This document shows, piece after piece, positions 54,439 to 64,000 of a stretch of DNA of 64,000 nt. Each line of letters begins with the position of its first letter. The first letter of the stretch is position 1. Both the position numbers and the translations under genes were made by a program. The notes under the pieces are model-generated. The model was not told the DNA's origin. It worked only from the letters and a program-made list of their open reading frames with translations, and did not search any database. This DNA is from Rhynchopus sp. YZ270_cl-10. Lineage: Eukaryota; Euglenozoa; Diplonemea; Diplonemida; Diplonemidae. Location of the stretch: NCBI GenBank assembly GCA_964035575.1, contig OZ037898.1, positions 248,001-312,000 on the forward strand, written 5' to 3'.

Positions 54439-54616
54439 AGAAACGTAACACTCATCACACGATAAAATCCATGGGAGACAGGTTGTGGTGAAAACGCACA
54501 CACCTCGACCTGTTTGGTGAGGAGTGGCTCTCTGCAGCGCGGTTCGTCTCTAGAACCGCGAGTGTGTTCAAAAATGCTTTGTTTCTATTTCCTCCTTCAT
54601 TTCATGAGGTGACAAA
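54439..54616 (+). repeat. Dispersed 180-bp repeat with RNA-like hairpins, second copy
   Basis: Partner of 38628-38808. ACAGGTTGTGGTG can pair with the CACACACCTCGACCTGT that follows it (about 12 of 13 pairs), and GCGGTTC with GAACCGC around GTCTCTA. The sequence GGTTCGTCTC recalls a pol III B box, but no A box was recognised. Confidence 0.6.
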
Positions 54617-54670
54617 AGAAAATTAACGAGACTATTTTGTATCCCATTTTTTTTCTTCTTCTTCTCTTTT

Positions 54671-54737
54671 TTTCGAGAGGCGGCATAGGTTATAAACGCG
54701 CATTCGTGTTTTTGAGGGCGTTTTCGAACGCGCGTTC
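54671..54737. repeat. Palindromic GC-rich segment (CATAGGT...ACCTATG)
   Basis: Outer arms CATAGGT and ACCTATG enclose near-inverse ACGCGCATTCG and CGAACGCGCGT. Possibly a small inverted-repeat element; no target duplication was seen. Confidence 0.4.
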
Positions 54738-55001
54738 GTCACCTATGGGGCAGAAGGCAAAAATAATAAAAGGGAGTCGGGAAATGAACATTTTGAAAAA
54801 GTAATAACTAAACAGGGGGTCGTGGGGGGGGGAAGAGAAATAAATTCTGTTACGCAAAAAGACTGCAAGAAAAAAAAAAATGGGGAAAATTTGAAAAAGA
54901 TAAACAATAAGTCCCGAGAGGGACATACTGTACTCATCATAGAAAGTGGAGATAATTTTTTTCGAGAGCGGTGAAATTTTTTGGGAGGAACTGCGAAAAA
55001 A

Positions 55002-55096
55002 GTTGACTTGAAAATACAAAAGCCCTCTCGTGGACAGTGTACTTTTCGTACAATGATCGGAAGTACCGGGGGGTGGACACCCCAACCATGCAGTCC
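55002..55096 (+). repeat. HR-E repeat
   Basis: GTTGACTTGAAAATACAAAA through CCCAACCATGCAGTCC. Confidence 0.75.
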
Positions 55097-55414
55097 AAAA
55101 AAAAAGTGGAAATCCCGTGATCTGTTTTGGCTTAGTGTAGCTGACAACGCAGTCTGCACTGTCCAGGTATCGCTCCCTTTCAGTTCACGTTTTAAAACAA
55201 ATTCATATACTTTCAAATAAAATTTGAAAGCATTAGGGAAGTGTATAAAAAACAACAACAACCGTTTAAAAAAAAAAAGGCCTCTGATCTGAGAGACCAT
55301 TTCCTTCGCTGCACATTCCAGCGCTGAGACGGTGGTCCTCCGGGAGAGGGGAGGCGAAGAGAAGCAATCCCTCAAATAGCACTTAAATGATTTGACTCCA
55401 TTTTGACTATATTT

Positions 55415-55465
55415 TGAATAGCTTGGTTGTACTAGTGTAGCCACCCGAGGATGAACTCCACTATA
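55415..55465 (+). repeat. HR-C hairpin repeat
   Basis: GCTTGGTTGTACTAGTGTAG, CCACCCGAGGATG, AACTCCACTATA. Confidence 0.78.
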
Positions 55466-55542
55466 ACTAGAACACTCCACTATGACCATTTTTTTTTTTA
55501 GATGAGAATAGGAGAAAGGTGGGGGGTCAGGGAGAGGGGGTA

Positions 55543-55680
55543 ATGGTGGCAGTATTGTGATGGGAGTTTATTGGAATACGCAAAATACATCAAAATACAT
55601 TACAATACCACGTGGTATTGTAATGTATTTTGATGTATTTTGCGTATTCCAATAAACTCCCATCACAATACTGCCGCCAT
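55543..55680. mobile_element. Near-perfect palindromic element with TA target, 138 bp
   Basis: The whole element is an almost perfect inverted repeat centred between 55611 and 55612 (CCACGTGG at the centre), from ATGGTGGCAGTATTG on the left to CAATACTGCCGCCAT on the right, with TA at 55541-55542 and 55681-55682. It could extrude as a long hairpin. The near-perfect arms suggest a young copy. Confidence 0.8.
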
Positions 55681-56453
55681 TAAGAGGGAGGGGGTCTTTC
55701 CAAAAAAGAAACAACAACAACAAATTCACAACAAAAAGATTAAAAAAAAAAAATCGGGGAAGAAAAAAAAATGAAAAACGAATGAAGTTCGCGACACATC
55801 TTTGATATTTGAAGGGGAAAAAAAACAAACATCACTTTTCGACATTTTTTTTTGCGGGGTTTTTGTGGGTTTGCGGAGGGGGATTGGGGAGAGGAGCTGG
55901 AAAAAAATAAACCGGAGGAGTGGAGCTTTCGTTTTGACCACCTTTTTTAACCTCCCCTTTTTCGTTTGCTTTTTGTTTTGTTTTTTGTTTTTGTTGATAA
56001 TCTGTTGGGTTAGTATAGCTGCCATATAATACAGTCTTCACTATCCAAAAATATCCGGTTTTTTTTTTCTTTTTTTTTGAAATTTTGAAATTTTTAGCAG
56101 TTTTCGGCAGCATGTATCACGACTGCTTCTGCGTAGAGCAACACATCGTCCAAGGAATACAAACGCATACAAGCCTGGGATTTTTTTTTTTTTTTTTTGT
56201 ATTTCTTTTTTGGTTTTCATCTGTTTCTTTTGTTTACGCTTTGCGTCTGTGGACGACATGGGGGGCGGGGGGGTTTCTTTTGAGGGAGAGGATGGGAACG
56301 GGGGGAAGCGAGGAGGGGCAACTGTGCTGAAGGCGGAGGGTGGGGAAGGGGGAAGGGGGGATTAGGGGTGAGGTGGGGTGGGGGTGGGGGAGGCCCTACT
56401 CCTTAAAGGATTCCTGAATAGAATCTTCCATTTTTTTAAAAGAAAATGGTTAC

Positions 56454-56489
56454 AAGATAAACCAAAAGCCTCTCGTGTTTAGCCACCTT
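56454..56489 (+). repeat. HR-A hairpin repeat
   Basis: AAGATAAACCAAAAGCCTCT, then GTGTTTAGCCACCTT. Confidence 0.65.
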
Positions 56490-58918
56490 TAACCATTTTC
56501 CAACATTATTGTGTCAGCGATAGCACACATCTCGATAAAAGAGATATGATGACTTGCAACTAGACCTAACAATGCAACGCTGCCATCTGCAAGATCCACA
56601 TTGCTATTTTCTTTTTCTTTTTCGGAACCGGTCTACGAACCCCTTGCACAAATTCAAAAAAAAATCCGCACATTTGCGCTTTATTTGGCAAAGATGGACG
56701 AAGACTGTCCCATAAGTCCCATAAGAGTTCCCTGCAGACAACAAGAAGATGTAAAAAGGAAACCTGATGGCTTGCCTGCACCGTACTCTCTTCGCACTCC
56801 GCCGTTTGCATTCCGCGCTTTACAATCACCTGCAAAGTGTTGTCGCTTACTGCCCGGCTTATTTTTTTTGCAAAACAAATAAAAATAAAAATTAGAACCA
56901 ACGTAACAATATTAAAATTTGGGCACAACAGTGCATAGAAAGGGATGCATAAAAATAGAAACCTGAAACTTCAATCTTAAGTCCACACCCACGTGGCGAC
57001 GGGCTTTGACATGCGTCTGTAAGGACAGCCTTGACTGATACTTTCTGTATTAGCACACGATTGCCTTCACGGCACAGCAGCTACCTGAGTAACAAAAAAA
57101 CCGTCAACACAATGCATAATTCTTAAGCCCGCACTTTCTGAAGCCCTGTGTGAAGAGTTCTTATAAGAATGACAAAAAAAATAAAATAAAAAACTGAACA
57201 AACTATGCCATTAATTTGTCCCTCACTAATTCCCTCCTACTGAAGAATGTCTTCGTTTCTCCTTTGACCGCAGCCATTAGGCTCCCCTGAGTGACCCATG
57301 ATAATTGGGATGAGGGAAACAATTCAAAACGGGGGGGAAAATCGTAAGTACAAATTTACTGTTGGCTGTAATCATGTTCAGCTTTAAATCTCACTGAGTG
57401 AAACAAAAACAAAAAAGAATACCCTGAACTAAAATCTCTTCCGTCTGACGGAACGAAGCTGTGATGAAAAACTATCGTTGGAAGAGAGGAAAAAAAAAGC
57501 CCTGAAAATAATAACCTAAAGATGTTTGGCGTCGAAAAAAAGAATGGGTGACAAATTATGATCAAAAAATATTCGCCAAATTATTTGGACAACTTTAAGG
57601 AACGCTTGAAATACGAAGATGCCTCACGCGCACAAAACCTCTATACAAAAAAATGGTAAAGTTTAGATTCATATACTTTCACGTTCACAGAATTGAAAGT
57701 ATTTGAGAGGGTCAACACAAATGCACCCTTTCTTTGGTAAAAGAAAAAAAATGGGGTACGGTCAGGAGGGGGTGTATATTACCAACACGCCTTTTTTCAA
57801 TCAATCCTAGTTGCATTTTTTTCTTGTGTGCTCAGAATGAGGCACACAAAAAGAAAAAAACCAGATAAAGCAAAGGACAGGAGAAAGACACAACAACCTC
57901 CGTTCACCCTACCAACAAAAGACAACAGGTAAAAAGAAACCCCTGTTTTTTTTTTTTTTTTTTTTTCGTTCTTTCTTTCTTTGTATTTTGTGCAAGGGAA
58001 AGAGTTGGTTTATGAAGGCACATCAAACAAGAAAAAAACATAAAAAAAATTGTCATTTTTTGAGAAACATTTGACTAATGTGACTTTTGTTTATTTTTTA
58101 AAAAATCCGCACATTTACAAAAAAAAAAAAATCTGTAGGTATTGATGCAGGCACCTCCTACGACTGACCCACTGTACGATGCCAGCCATCCGGATGAAAG
58201 CACAAAGTACCCTGCGGCCTACAACAGTAGATGTAAAAACATGCTGAAATCCCCCATTTCCATTGGATGCGATACGACAACACAAAAGAAACGAGAGGAT
58301 AACAAGCACAGTACGTATTTGAGTGAACACACACACATAGCGAACTCCCTGCCCCTCGAATAGGCTTTTCCCTAACCGGGCCGGGACACACTCTTGAATG
58401 CATGCAAAAAAAAAGGGGGTTGGGAGGGAAGGGAAGAAAAGGTGGCGGCTTTCTTTACCAGTTTTTTTAAACCACGCGTTGGGAAAATATAACGAAAGGG
58501 TTAACGTTTTCAATACTCATACACCCTAATGATCATTCTCGTTACTCATTTTTTCAAAATGAGTTATTCACAAAAATGGGTATTTAGAGAGTCGGATATT
58601 GAAAGTGAAAATCCCAAAAAATAAAATAAAATAAAAAAGATACCAGACCACGCTTATACCAATGAAACCCAAAGGAAAACTTGAAAGACAAAAAAAATGT
58701 GCCTTTCACGCAGACTGCAAACAGCAAAAAAGCTGATTGAACACTGTGTTTCCCTTGGGCTTTTTTGTTGTTGGTGAAATTACACATTTTTTTATTTAGA
58801 TTTTTTGTATGACAGATCGATGAACCTTCAGATGGGATAATAGCAATATCAATCGGTTCGTAGAGAGGAGAGAGGGGTAAAAGGAGACAAGGGAACTTTG
58901 ACTAGGCGTTCTTTTTTT

Positions 58919-58985
58919 GATAAAATTGTTTGGAGTAGTGTAGTTGCCTCGGTTGTGTTTGCCACAGTTTGTGCAAATCTCCACT
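58919..58985 (+). repeat. HR-B hairpin repeat
   Basis: Full copy with GCAAATCTCCACT as the 3' arm. Confidence 0.82.
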
Positions 58986-59609
58986 TTCCATAAAAATTCT
59001 CACTGTAACCTACCGAGGTAGCCGTGATGCTGACTACACAGGTATTTTTTTGGTAGCCGCGCCACTGGTAGGTTTTTAAAGAAGAGGCGGGGGTTTTTTT
59101 TTTGGCAAGGAGAAAAGAGAAGGGAATGGAATAGTTTCCCGCATCATCTTCGCTTCGAAAGACCAACTCAGAAAACAAGAAAAAAAAAATCCAAGTTGGT
59201 CTTCAGGAAAGCTCAAAGGGAATATGATGGCACGGCTTTTTTTTAAAAAAATAATTTCTATCAACAAATTACTTTACACCCTACTGGTATAAAGATCGGT
59301 ACTCAACGTCCGCTGAAGCCCTTTTTTTTTTGTACGGAAGGTATAGACGCAGATCGTCCTCAACAATAAATAGTTAATCTTGGTCTCCATCTTTGCTTTG
59401 TCCGTTCCCCTAACAGAGAAGGTAAAGAAGCGGGGGGTGGTGTGATTGTGATTGTGTGCCCTGGCAAAAAGAAAAAGAACAGCGTTTGGGAAAGATTTTC
59501 TTCTTCTTTTGCGCACGACACACAACACACGACACACACACACACATCCCCCAGATTCCTTTTACCTATAACTCTGTTCGATTCGGTCTCTGCAAGGACT
59601 TTGGGGTAA

Positions 59610-59781
59610 GGTTGAGGTGGGGTGCTATGCATCACTCCTCTTGAGACCAGGCGCAAGCTTAAGAGCGACTCTAAAAGGGCCTGGTCTCATCCATATGACG
59701 TTGCTCTGTATACTATTAGTATAGGGGTTTATATGCTGAAGTGAGGTGCTATGCATCACTCCTCTTGAGACCAGGCGCAAA
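59610..59781 (+). repeat. Direct repeat of about 40 bp, two copies
   Basis: GGTGCTATGCATCACTCCTC followed by TTGAGACCAGGCGCAA occurs at about 59619-59655 and 59746-59781. Between them CCTGGTCTCA occurs in reverse. Nature unknown. Confidence 0.6.
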
Positions 59782-59848
59782 AAAGTCACCCCACCCGAGG
59801 GTGGGGAGTGTTGATTGGTACGCAATGGTGTCTGATGGGTTTTGTACT

Positions 59849-60550
59849 TACCTACCCCCCCCCCCCCCCCCCCGTGCATAAGTCTGCGTATAAGTCCGAT
59901 TTTTGGGGGGGCTGAGGGCCTCCGGACTTATACACGGGGTTTCGGACTTATGCACGGGTATCGGACTTATACACCGGTTTTGTGCACCCAGGTGCCCATA
60001 CCCATGCAGTGTCACATGACCTCAGTGTGAGTGACCCACATGTGACACCGCAAAATTTACCCTGTCTTCGTGCACCTTCGGCACAACGCCGCAGACAGGC
60101 CAAACAGCGTTGGAGGAATGCTTGCTGTGCAGGTATCAAACATGAGAACCCACTCAACAAGGGACACCTTTTGGCTGTTGAGACTGTTTGGGGTGCAAAG
60201 TTTTCCACAATGTTGCAGTAACAGGTGCACATCTTTGAGCATTGTGAGGATGATGTTTTGACATGAGAAGCGTGAAGATGATCCCTGGTGAATACACCAC
60301 CAATAAAAATAAAGTTACGCTCGCTTCGCTCGCGGAAAAATACCTCAAATTTTTTCTCCCGCTCGCTTCGCGAGCGGGAAAACGCCTCAAAAAAATTTCT
60401 CCCCACCACTAGTACACAAAACCGGTGTATAAGTCGGCCTGTGCATAAGTCCGATCCTGAGCCCAAATCTGCCCGGACTTATACACGGGTCATCGGACTT
60501 ATGCACGGGTCATGGGGGTCGGACTTATGCACGGGGGGGGGGTAGGTAAA
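59849..60550. mobile_element. Inverted-repeat element with GGACTTATACACGGG iterons
   Basis: The ends are TTACCTACCCCCC and its inverse. Next to both ends lie several copies of CGGACTTATRCACGGGT in both orientations. The core (60050-60220) is related, in reverse, to 45590-45790 of the Mutator-like element. Near 60310-60385 are inverted CGCTCGCTTCGC palindromes. No clear target duplication or transposase was found. Confidence 0.6.
60050..60220 (+). repeat. Core segment shared by two inverted-repeat elements, copy 2
   Basis: Partner of 45590-45790 in the opposite orientation, inside the iteron-bearing element at 59849-60550. Confidence 0.55.
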
Positions 60551-60779
60551 GGATTTAGTGTTTTTTTTTCTTTTTCTTTTCTCTTTTTTTTTGCTTTCCC
60601 ATTCTTCACGGCTAGCGAGCAGGCTGTTATGTGCATTGATAAACTGACAAAACGATCCGCACCGGAGACGTGAGAGAGGAAAAACAACAAAAGAACAGGG
60701 ATAAAAAGAACAAAGGGAATCAAAGGAAATGGGGAATGTGTTTAAAAAAAAGAGAGAAGAAGAGAAAAAAAAATATTGT

Positions 60780-60815
60780 GAGATGAACCTAAGCCTCAGT
60801 GTGCTTAGTCACCTT
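60780..60815 (+). repeat. HR-A hairpin repeat
   Basis: GAGATGAACCTAAGCCTC, then GTGCTTAGTCACCTT. Confidence 0.8.
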
Positions 60816-61141
60816 TTAAAGAAGTCTTCAAAGGTGATTGAAACAAAACTTTTTAAAAAAAAAAAAAATGCGTAAAAAATATTTGATAAATCTGTGTAGC
60901 CGTCATTGAAGACAGTCTTTCACTATGTTCTCACTAATTTTTTTCCCCCCTTTTTTTCTAGTCGAAAAAATATGACTGAAATGGACAGTGTACCTGGCGA
61001 CAACTCTTGAATCATGAACATTCCTCTTCTCTCGCATACTCAGGTTACTCGCATTGAAGTTGGGAGAATAGCGCGGAGAGAGAGAAACTGGGGTTGTTGA
61101 TAGGCACGTGGCATGTGGCATGTGGCAGGCTAAAAGGTTTT

Positions 61142-61187
61142 TGATTGTTGCCTCGTTTGTGTTGCCACAGTTGTAGCAACCTCCACT
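61142..61187 (+). repeat. HR-B hairpin repeat, 5' part lost
   Basis: TTGTTGCCTCG through GTAGCAACCTCCACT; the first part of the 5' arm is replaced. Confidence 0.7.
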
Positions 61188-61558
61188 TTTTTTAAAAAAA
61201 TAATTGATAACGTGCAGACACCTCGCTTTTTTTTTTCTCGTGTGAGCTCCACGCAGCCGTTCCTCTCGTTTCGTGGATACTGCTTTTTTTATTGGAGTGG
61301 GGGGGAAAACTCAAATTTGGATTCTCTAAAACTAGACAATAACACCAACATTGCGCTGTTAGCGCGCGGGTTGAAAAAATAATAACAAATTGAACAAAAA
61401 AACTTTTTTTTTTTGTTTCATAAAATCTTTTGGTGGATAAAACACTAGGATTTGCATTCAAATAGGTGGACCTAAGCCTTTATAATACGGAAGGTGTAGA
61501 CGTAGTTCGTCCTCAAACCTTGAGTAGTAGGTTATTCTTCTTTTTTCTTTATTTTTTT

Positions 61559-61610
61559 GAAAAACGTGGTTTGTTTTAGTGTAGACACCCGAAGATGAAC
61601 TCCACTATAC
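61559..61610 (+). repeat. HR-C hairpin repeat
   Basis: TTAGTGTAGACACCCGAAG, then ATGAACTCCACTATAC. Confidence 0.75.
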
Positions 61611-61726
61611 TAGACGCGTCTAAGTGATGCCGGAGCTACTCCATGCAATGCTCATGGCAGTCGTCGTCCAGTCGTCCAGTCTCGATTGGGCGGCGGCGGC
61701 GGCAGGTTTCCTATTTTTTAATTGGG

Positions 61727-61790
61727 GTAAGTAGCCTAGTACCCAAGATTATCCTAAATGGGTACAACAAACTTGGGCACTAAGTGACTT
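61727..61790. mobile_element. Miniature inverted-repeat element, copy 2
   Basis: Shares the outer bases GGGGTAAGTA and ACTAAGTGAC and the arms TAGTACCCAA and TTGGGCACTA with the element at 31730-31822, but has a shorter centre. Confidence 0.55.
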
Positions 61791-62029
61791 TTCCCTTTTT
61801 AATTTTTCGAAAAATTGACATTATGAAGACACCACCCTAAACTCTCCACGCAATGTGACTGCATTGACAACCATCCCCTCACCAAGAAGGCAGGTTTGTG
61901 ATTGTACAATGAAAGACCCCCCCCAAAAAAAAAGGGGGGCTCGGGAAATACTAACGGACAACACACCTCATCCTTCAGAGTTGTGACAGAGAGATAGACG
62001 AGTAGGTCACTCTGGTCAGTGGTCGCGCT

Positions 62030-62690
62030 AATTATGGGGAAAAATGGGGAAAAAATGGATTTCGGGTACGGAAAAACGTTCCTTGAAAAGGTTAGCTGGG
62101 GAGGCCCGGAAACCCCGTTTTGTGGCATTTCCGGGCCAATCCCGGCTTGTGGTGGGGTATATACGGAAAAATGGACAAAATTTTAGTGACTTAAATTTTC
62201 GCAAAATATGAACCCATACTCGTAAACAAGGGTCATTTTCAGGAAAATTCGGAAAATTCCGAGATTTGGAAGCAATTTTTCTCCTGAAAATCAGTGGGTT
62301 TTCAGCCCCAAAACATACCGCGATTGGAATTTCCGGAATCCGTCCGCGCTGTGGTGGGGTCACTTTGCCGAAATGGCCATTTTTTTGGTTTTGGTCAAAA
62401 TCCATGTAGGGTAAAGAGGGCCAATGTAAATCCCACAACCAGATTTTCTCTCCCTGATCCTGACGTCTTGCAACATGAAAATGCGCGAAAACACCGGCAT
62501 TTGCATTTCCGGAATTCGTCCGTTCTGTGGTGGGGTCAATTTGCCGAAATGGACAAGTTCTTGGTTTTGGTCAAAACCCGTCAGTGTAAGGTAAAGGGGG
62601 CAAGTGTTTGCCTGTAGAAACTGGAAGGGAACAGGCAGCGCCGCAGGCGCACGGTAACCAACTTTTTTTTTTTTTTTTCCTTTTCTTTTT
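62030..62690. repeat. Relative of the hAT-like element at 3494-4125
   Basis: From about 62230 the order and sequence follow 3530-3930 closely: GGAATCCGTCCGCGCTGTGG, TTTGCCGAAATGG, then GCGCCGCAGGCGCACGGTA. The 62100-62200 part matches the interior of 6052-6588 in reverse. I could not define its ends. Confidence 0.65.
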
Positions 62691-63249
62691 TCTCCTCTTT
62701 CTTTTGACTTTCCGAGCCAATTGCGTTCCACGGCGGGGTCACATGTATATGCAAGCCCACTATGTGGTGGTCTTACTCAACAATATTAGAACTTCTGGTT
62801 TCTTAATGAAATCCCCGTACTGCAAAAAAAAAACGTTCCTACCAAAACCCCCAAAAATCCCGGGATGAGGGATGGACTTTAGCGCGAGCTCTGACTCTGG
62901 TCCGATATTTTTTTTTTTTTTTTTTTTGAACTTCTAAAAAAAAAATTGAAAAGGGGTGGAGGTAGTTGGAATTAGCGTAAGTTGCCACCTTTTTTTTTTT
63001 GCTTTTTTTGAAAATTTGGTTGTAATCAATACAATGATTTTTTCTCTTTTGCAAACCCTCACTTTGTATCAAATTTTTACTTGCGAAATAAAAATTGAAA
63101 TTTTCTAGTCCAAGCAGAGAGTGTGAATGGGGCAACTATTTCTCAACTTTTTTTTTCCATTTGTCTTTTTACACGCTAGACAAAATCTCCTCTTCCCTAA
63201 GATCTGAACACAATTACACCCGAATATTTTGAACTCTTTTTTTCTTTTT

Positions 63250-63299
63250 GAAAACTTGGTTGTATTAGTGTAAACACCCCCGAGGATGAGCTACACTAT
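63250..63299 (+). repeat. HR-C hairpin repeat
   Basis: GAAAACTTGGTTGTATTAGT, then CGAGGATGAGCTACACTA. Confidence 0.78.
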
Positions 63300-64000
63300 T
63301 TTTTTTTTGTTACAAACCAAAATCTTTTTTTATAAAAAAAAGTAGTCAGAAGGTTTGAAAAGAAAGAAAAAAAAAAAAATCGAAGTTGGTTAATGTGCGG
63401 CACACTCTTTGGATGCAAGCACAAAAAAGAAGAAATATGACATAACCCTCAAATAAATCCGTCCGTCCCTTTGTACCGCCGCCCACCCCCCTACCCCCCC
63501 TACCCATCCAACACTGCACACACAACGAAGTAAATGACTTGACGTGATTTTACTTTGTGATTTCCTCGAAAGCTTCCAACAGTAAAACCACAAATCAAGC
63601 CATTTCCTTCACCGTCGCGCACACCCATCTTTAAACACCCGGGAAAATCAGCACAGCAACAAAATAATTGTTTATCGCACGCTTTTTACTTTGCGGGCAT
63701 GCATTAACACAACGTACTGTGCCACATTCTGTTAAAAATTGTTTTGGTACCGGCTTCTTTTCCTCAGGGCACATAAAAAAAATGAGTGAGGACAGTGTAA
63801 CATGGGATGGGGTGGAAGAGGGGCGGAAGAGAAGAACGGGGGAGGAGGAGGGGGAGGGGAGAGAGAGAGAAAGAGAAATTCGTGGGATATCATCTTAGGC
63901 CCAGAGTTAGAGGGGTGATGGGGGGTGAAGGGGGACAATGTAAAATAAATACAAAAAAAAAAATGAATAAAACTATGATTTTAAAATAATAAAAAAACAA

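Larger units (their letters stand above)
49862..64000. other. Gene-poor right end, mobile elements and hairpin repeats
   Basis: No convincing gene. It holds nested hAT-like elements, several palindromic elements, the iteron-bearing element, a relative of the 3494 element and HR-A, B, C and E copies. The stretches 56.5-58.9 and 63.3-64.0 kb show nothing nameable apart from a short repeat at 58142-58205 shared with 1027-1078. Confidence 0.6.

Noticed and set aside
54520-54570. tRNA-like T arm (GGTTCG with inverted GAACC)
   Set aside because: The stem is seven pairs, there is no acceptor stem, anticodon arm or A box at the right distance, so no tRNA can be drawn.
930-63299. CRISPR-like array for the HR repeats
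   Set aside because: Copies are dispersed over the whole window with irregular spacing, mixed families and no spacers of uniform length, in eukaryotic DNA.

Overview
This looks like a stretch of nuclear DNA from a unicellular eukaryote. The genes carry spliceosomal introns with GTATG-type donors and pyrimidine-rich CAG acceptors. The products are secreted or membrane proteins of eukaryotic type (astacin with CUB domains, a tetraspanin-like membrane block with EF-hands, an apparent GPI-anchored protein). The coding parts are visibly GC-richer than the rest, which is full of A and T runs of 8-20 bases. I cannot fix the lineage from sequence alone; an alveolate or other protist is only a guess. 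No rRNA, tRNA, CRISPR array, retroelement or viral remnant was recognised.

Every gene I can support lies on the minus strand. From left to right: a truncated and a complete copy of a two-exon cysteine-rich, apparently GPI-anchored protein (1-760 and 2650-4278); a four-exon HAT/TPR-type helical-repeat protein (9846-14192); a secreted protein made of 28 eight-cysteine modules (15374-19447); an astacin metalloprotease with four CUB-like domains (21136-24684); a shorter, nine-module paralogue of the cysteine array (25871-27310); and a 1216-residue fusion of an M64-type metallopeptidase, a tetraspanin-like membrane region and EF-hands (34786-38436). A doubtful two-exon gene fragment lies at 49440-49861. 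The two cysteine-array genes and about 1.07 kb of their 3' flanks are a segmental duplication (14299-19605 against 24797-27470) on either side of the astacin gene. Most of the identified products enter the secretory pathway, so this may be a cluster of surface and secreted proteins. A joint function is inference only.

The gene-poor parts (4.3-9.8, 27.3-34.8 and 38.4-64 kb) hold two kinds of repeat. First, non-autonomous DNA transposons with terminal inverted repeats and readable target-site duplications: four hAT-like elements with 8-bp duplications (one nested in another), TA-flanked mariner-like elements, a 2.2-kb Mutator-like element and several other palindromic elements. Second, more than 40 copies of very short (30-110 bp) hairpin-forming repeats in at least five families, called HR-A to HR-E here. 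Every copy I recognised of the three largest families has the same orientation, antisense to the genes. I consider this second group the most unusual feature of the window.
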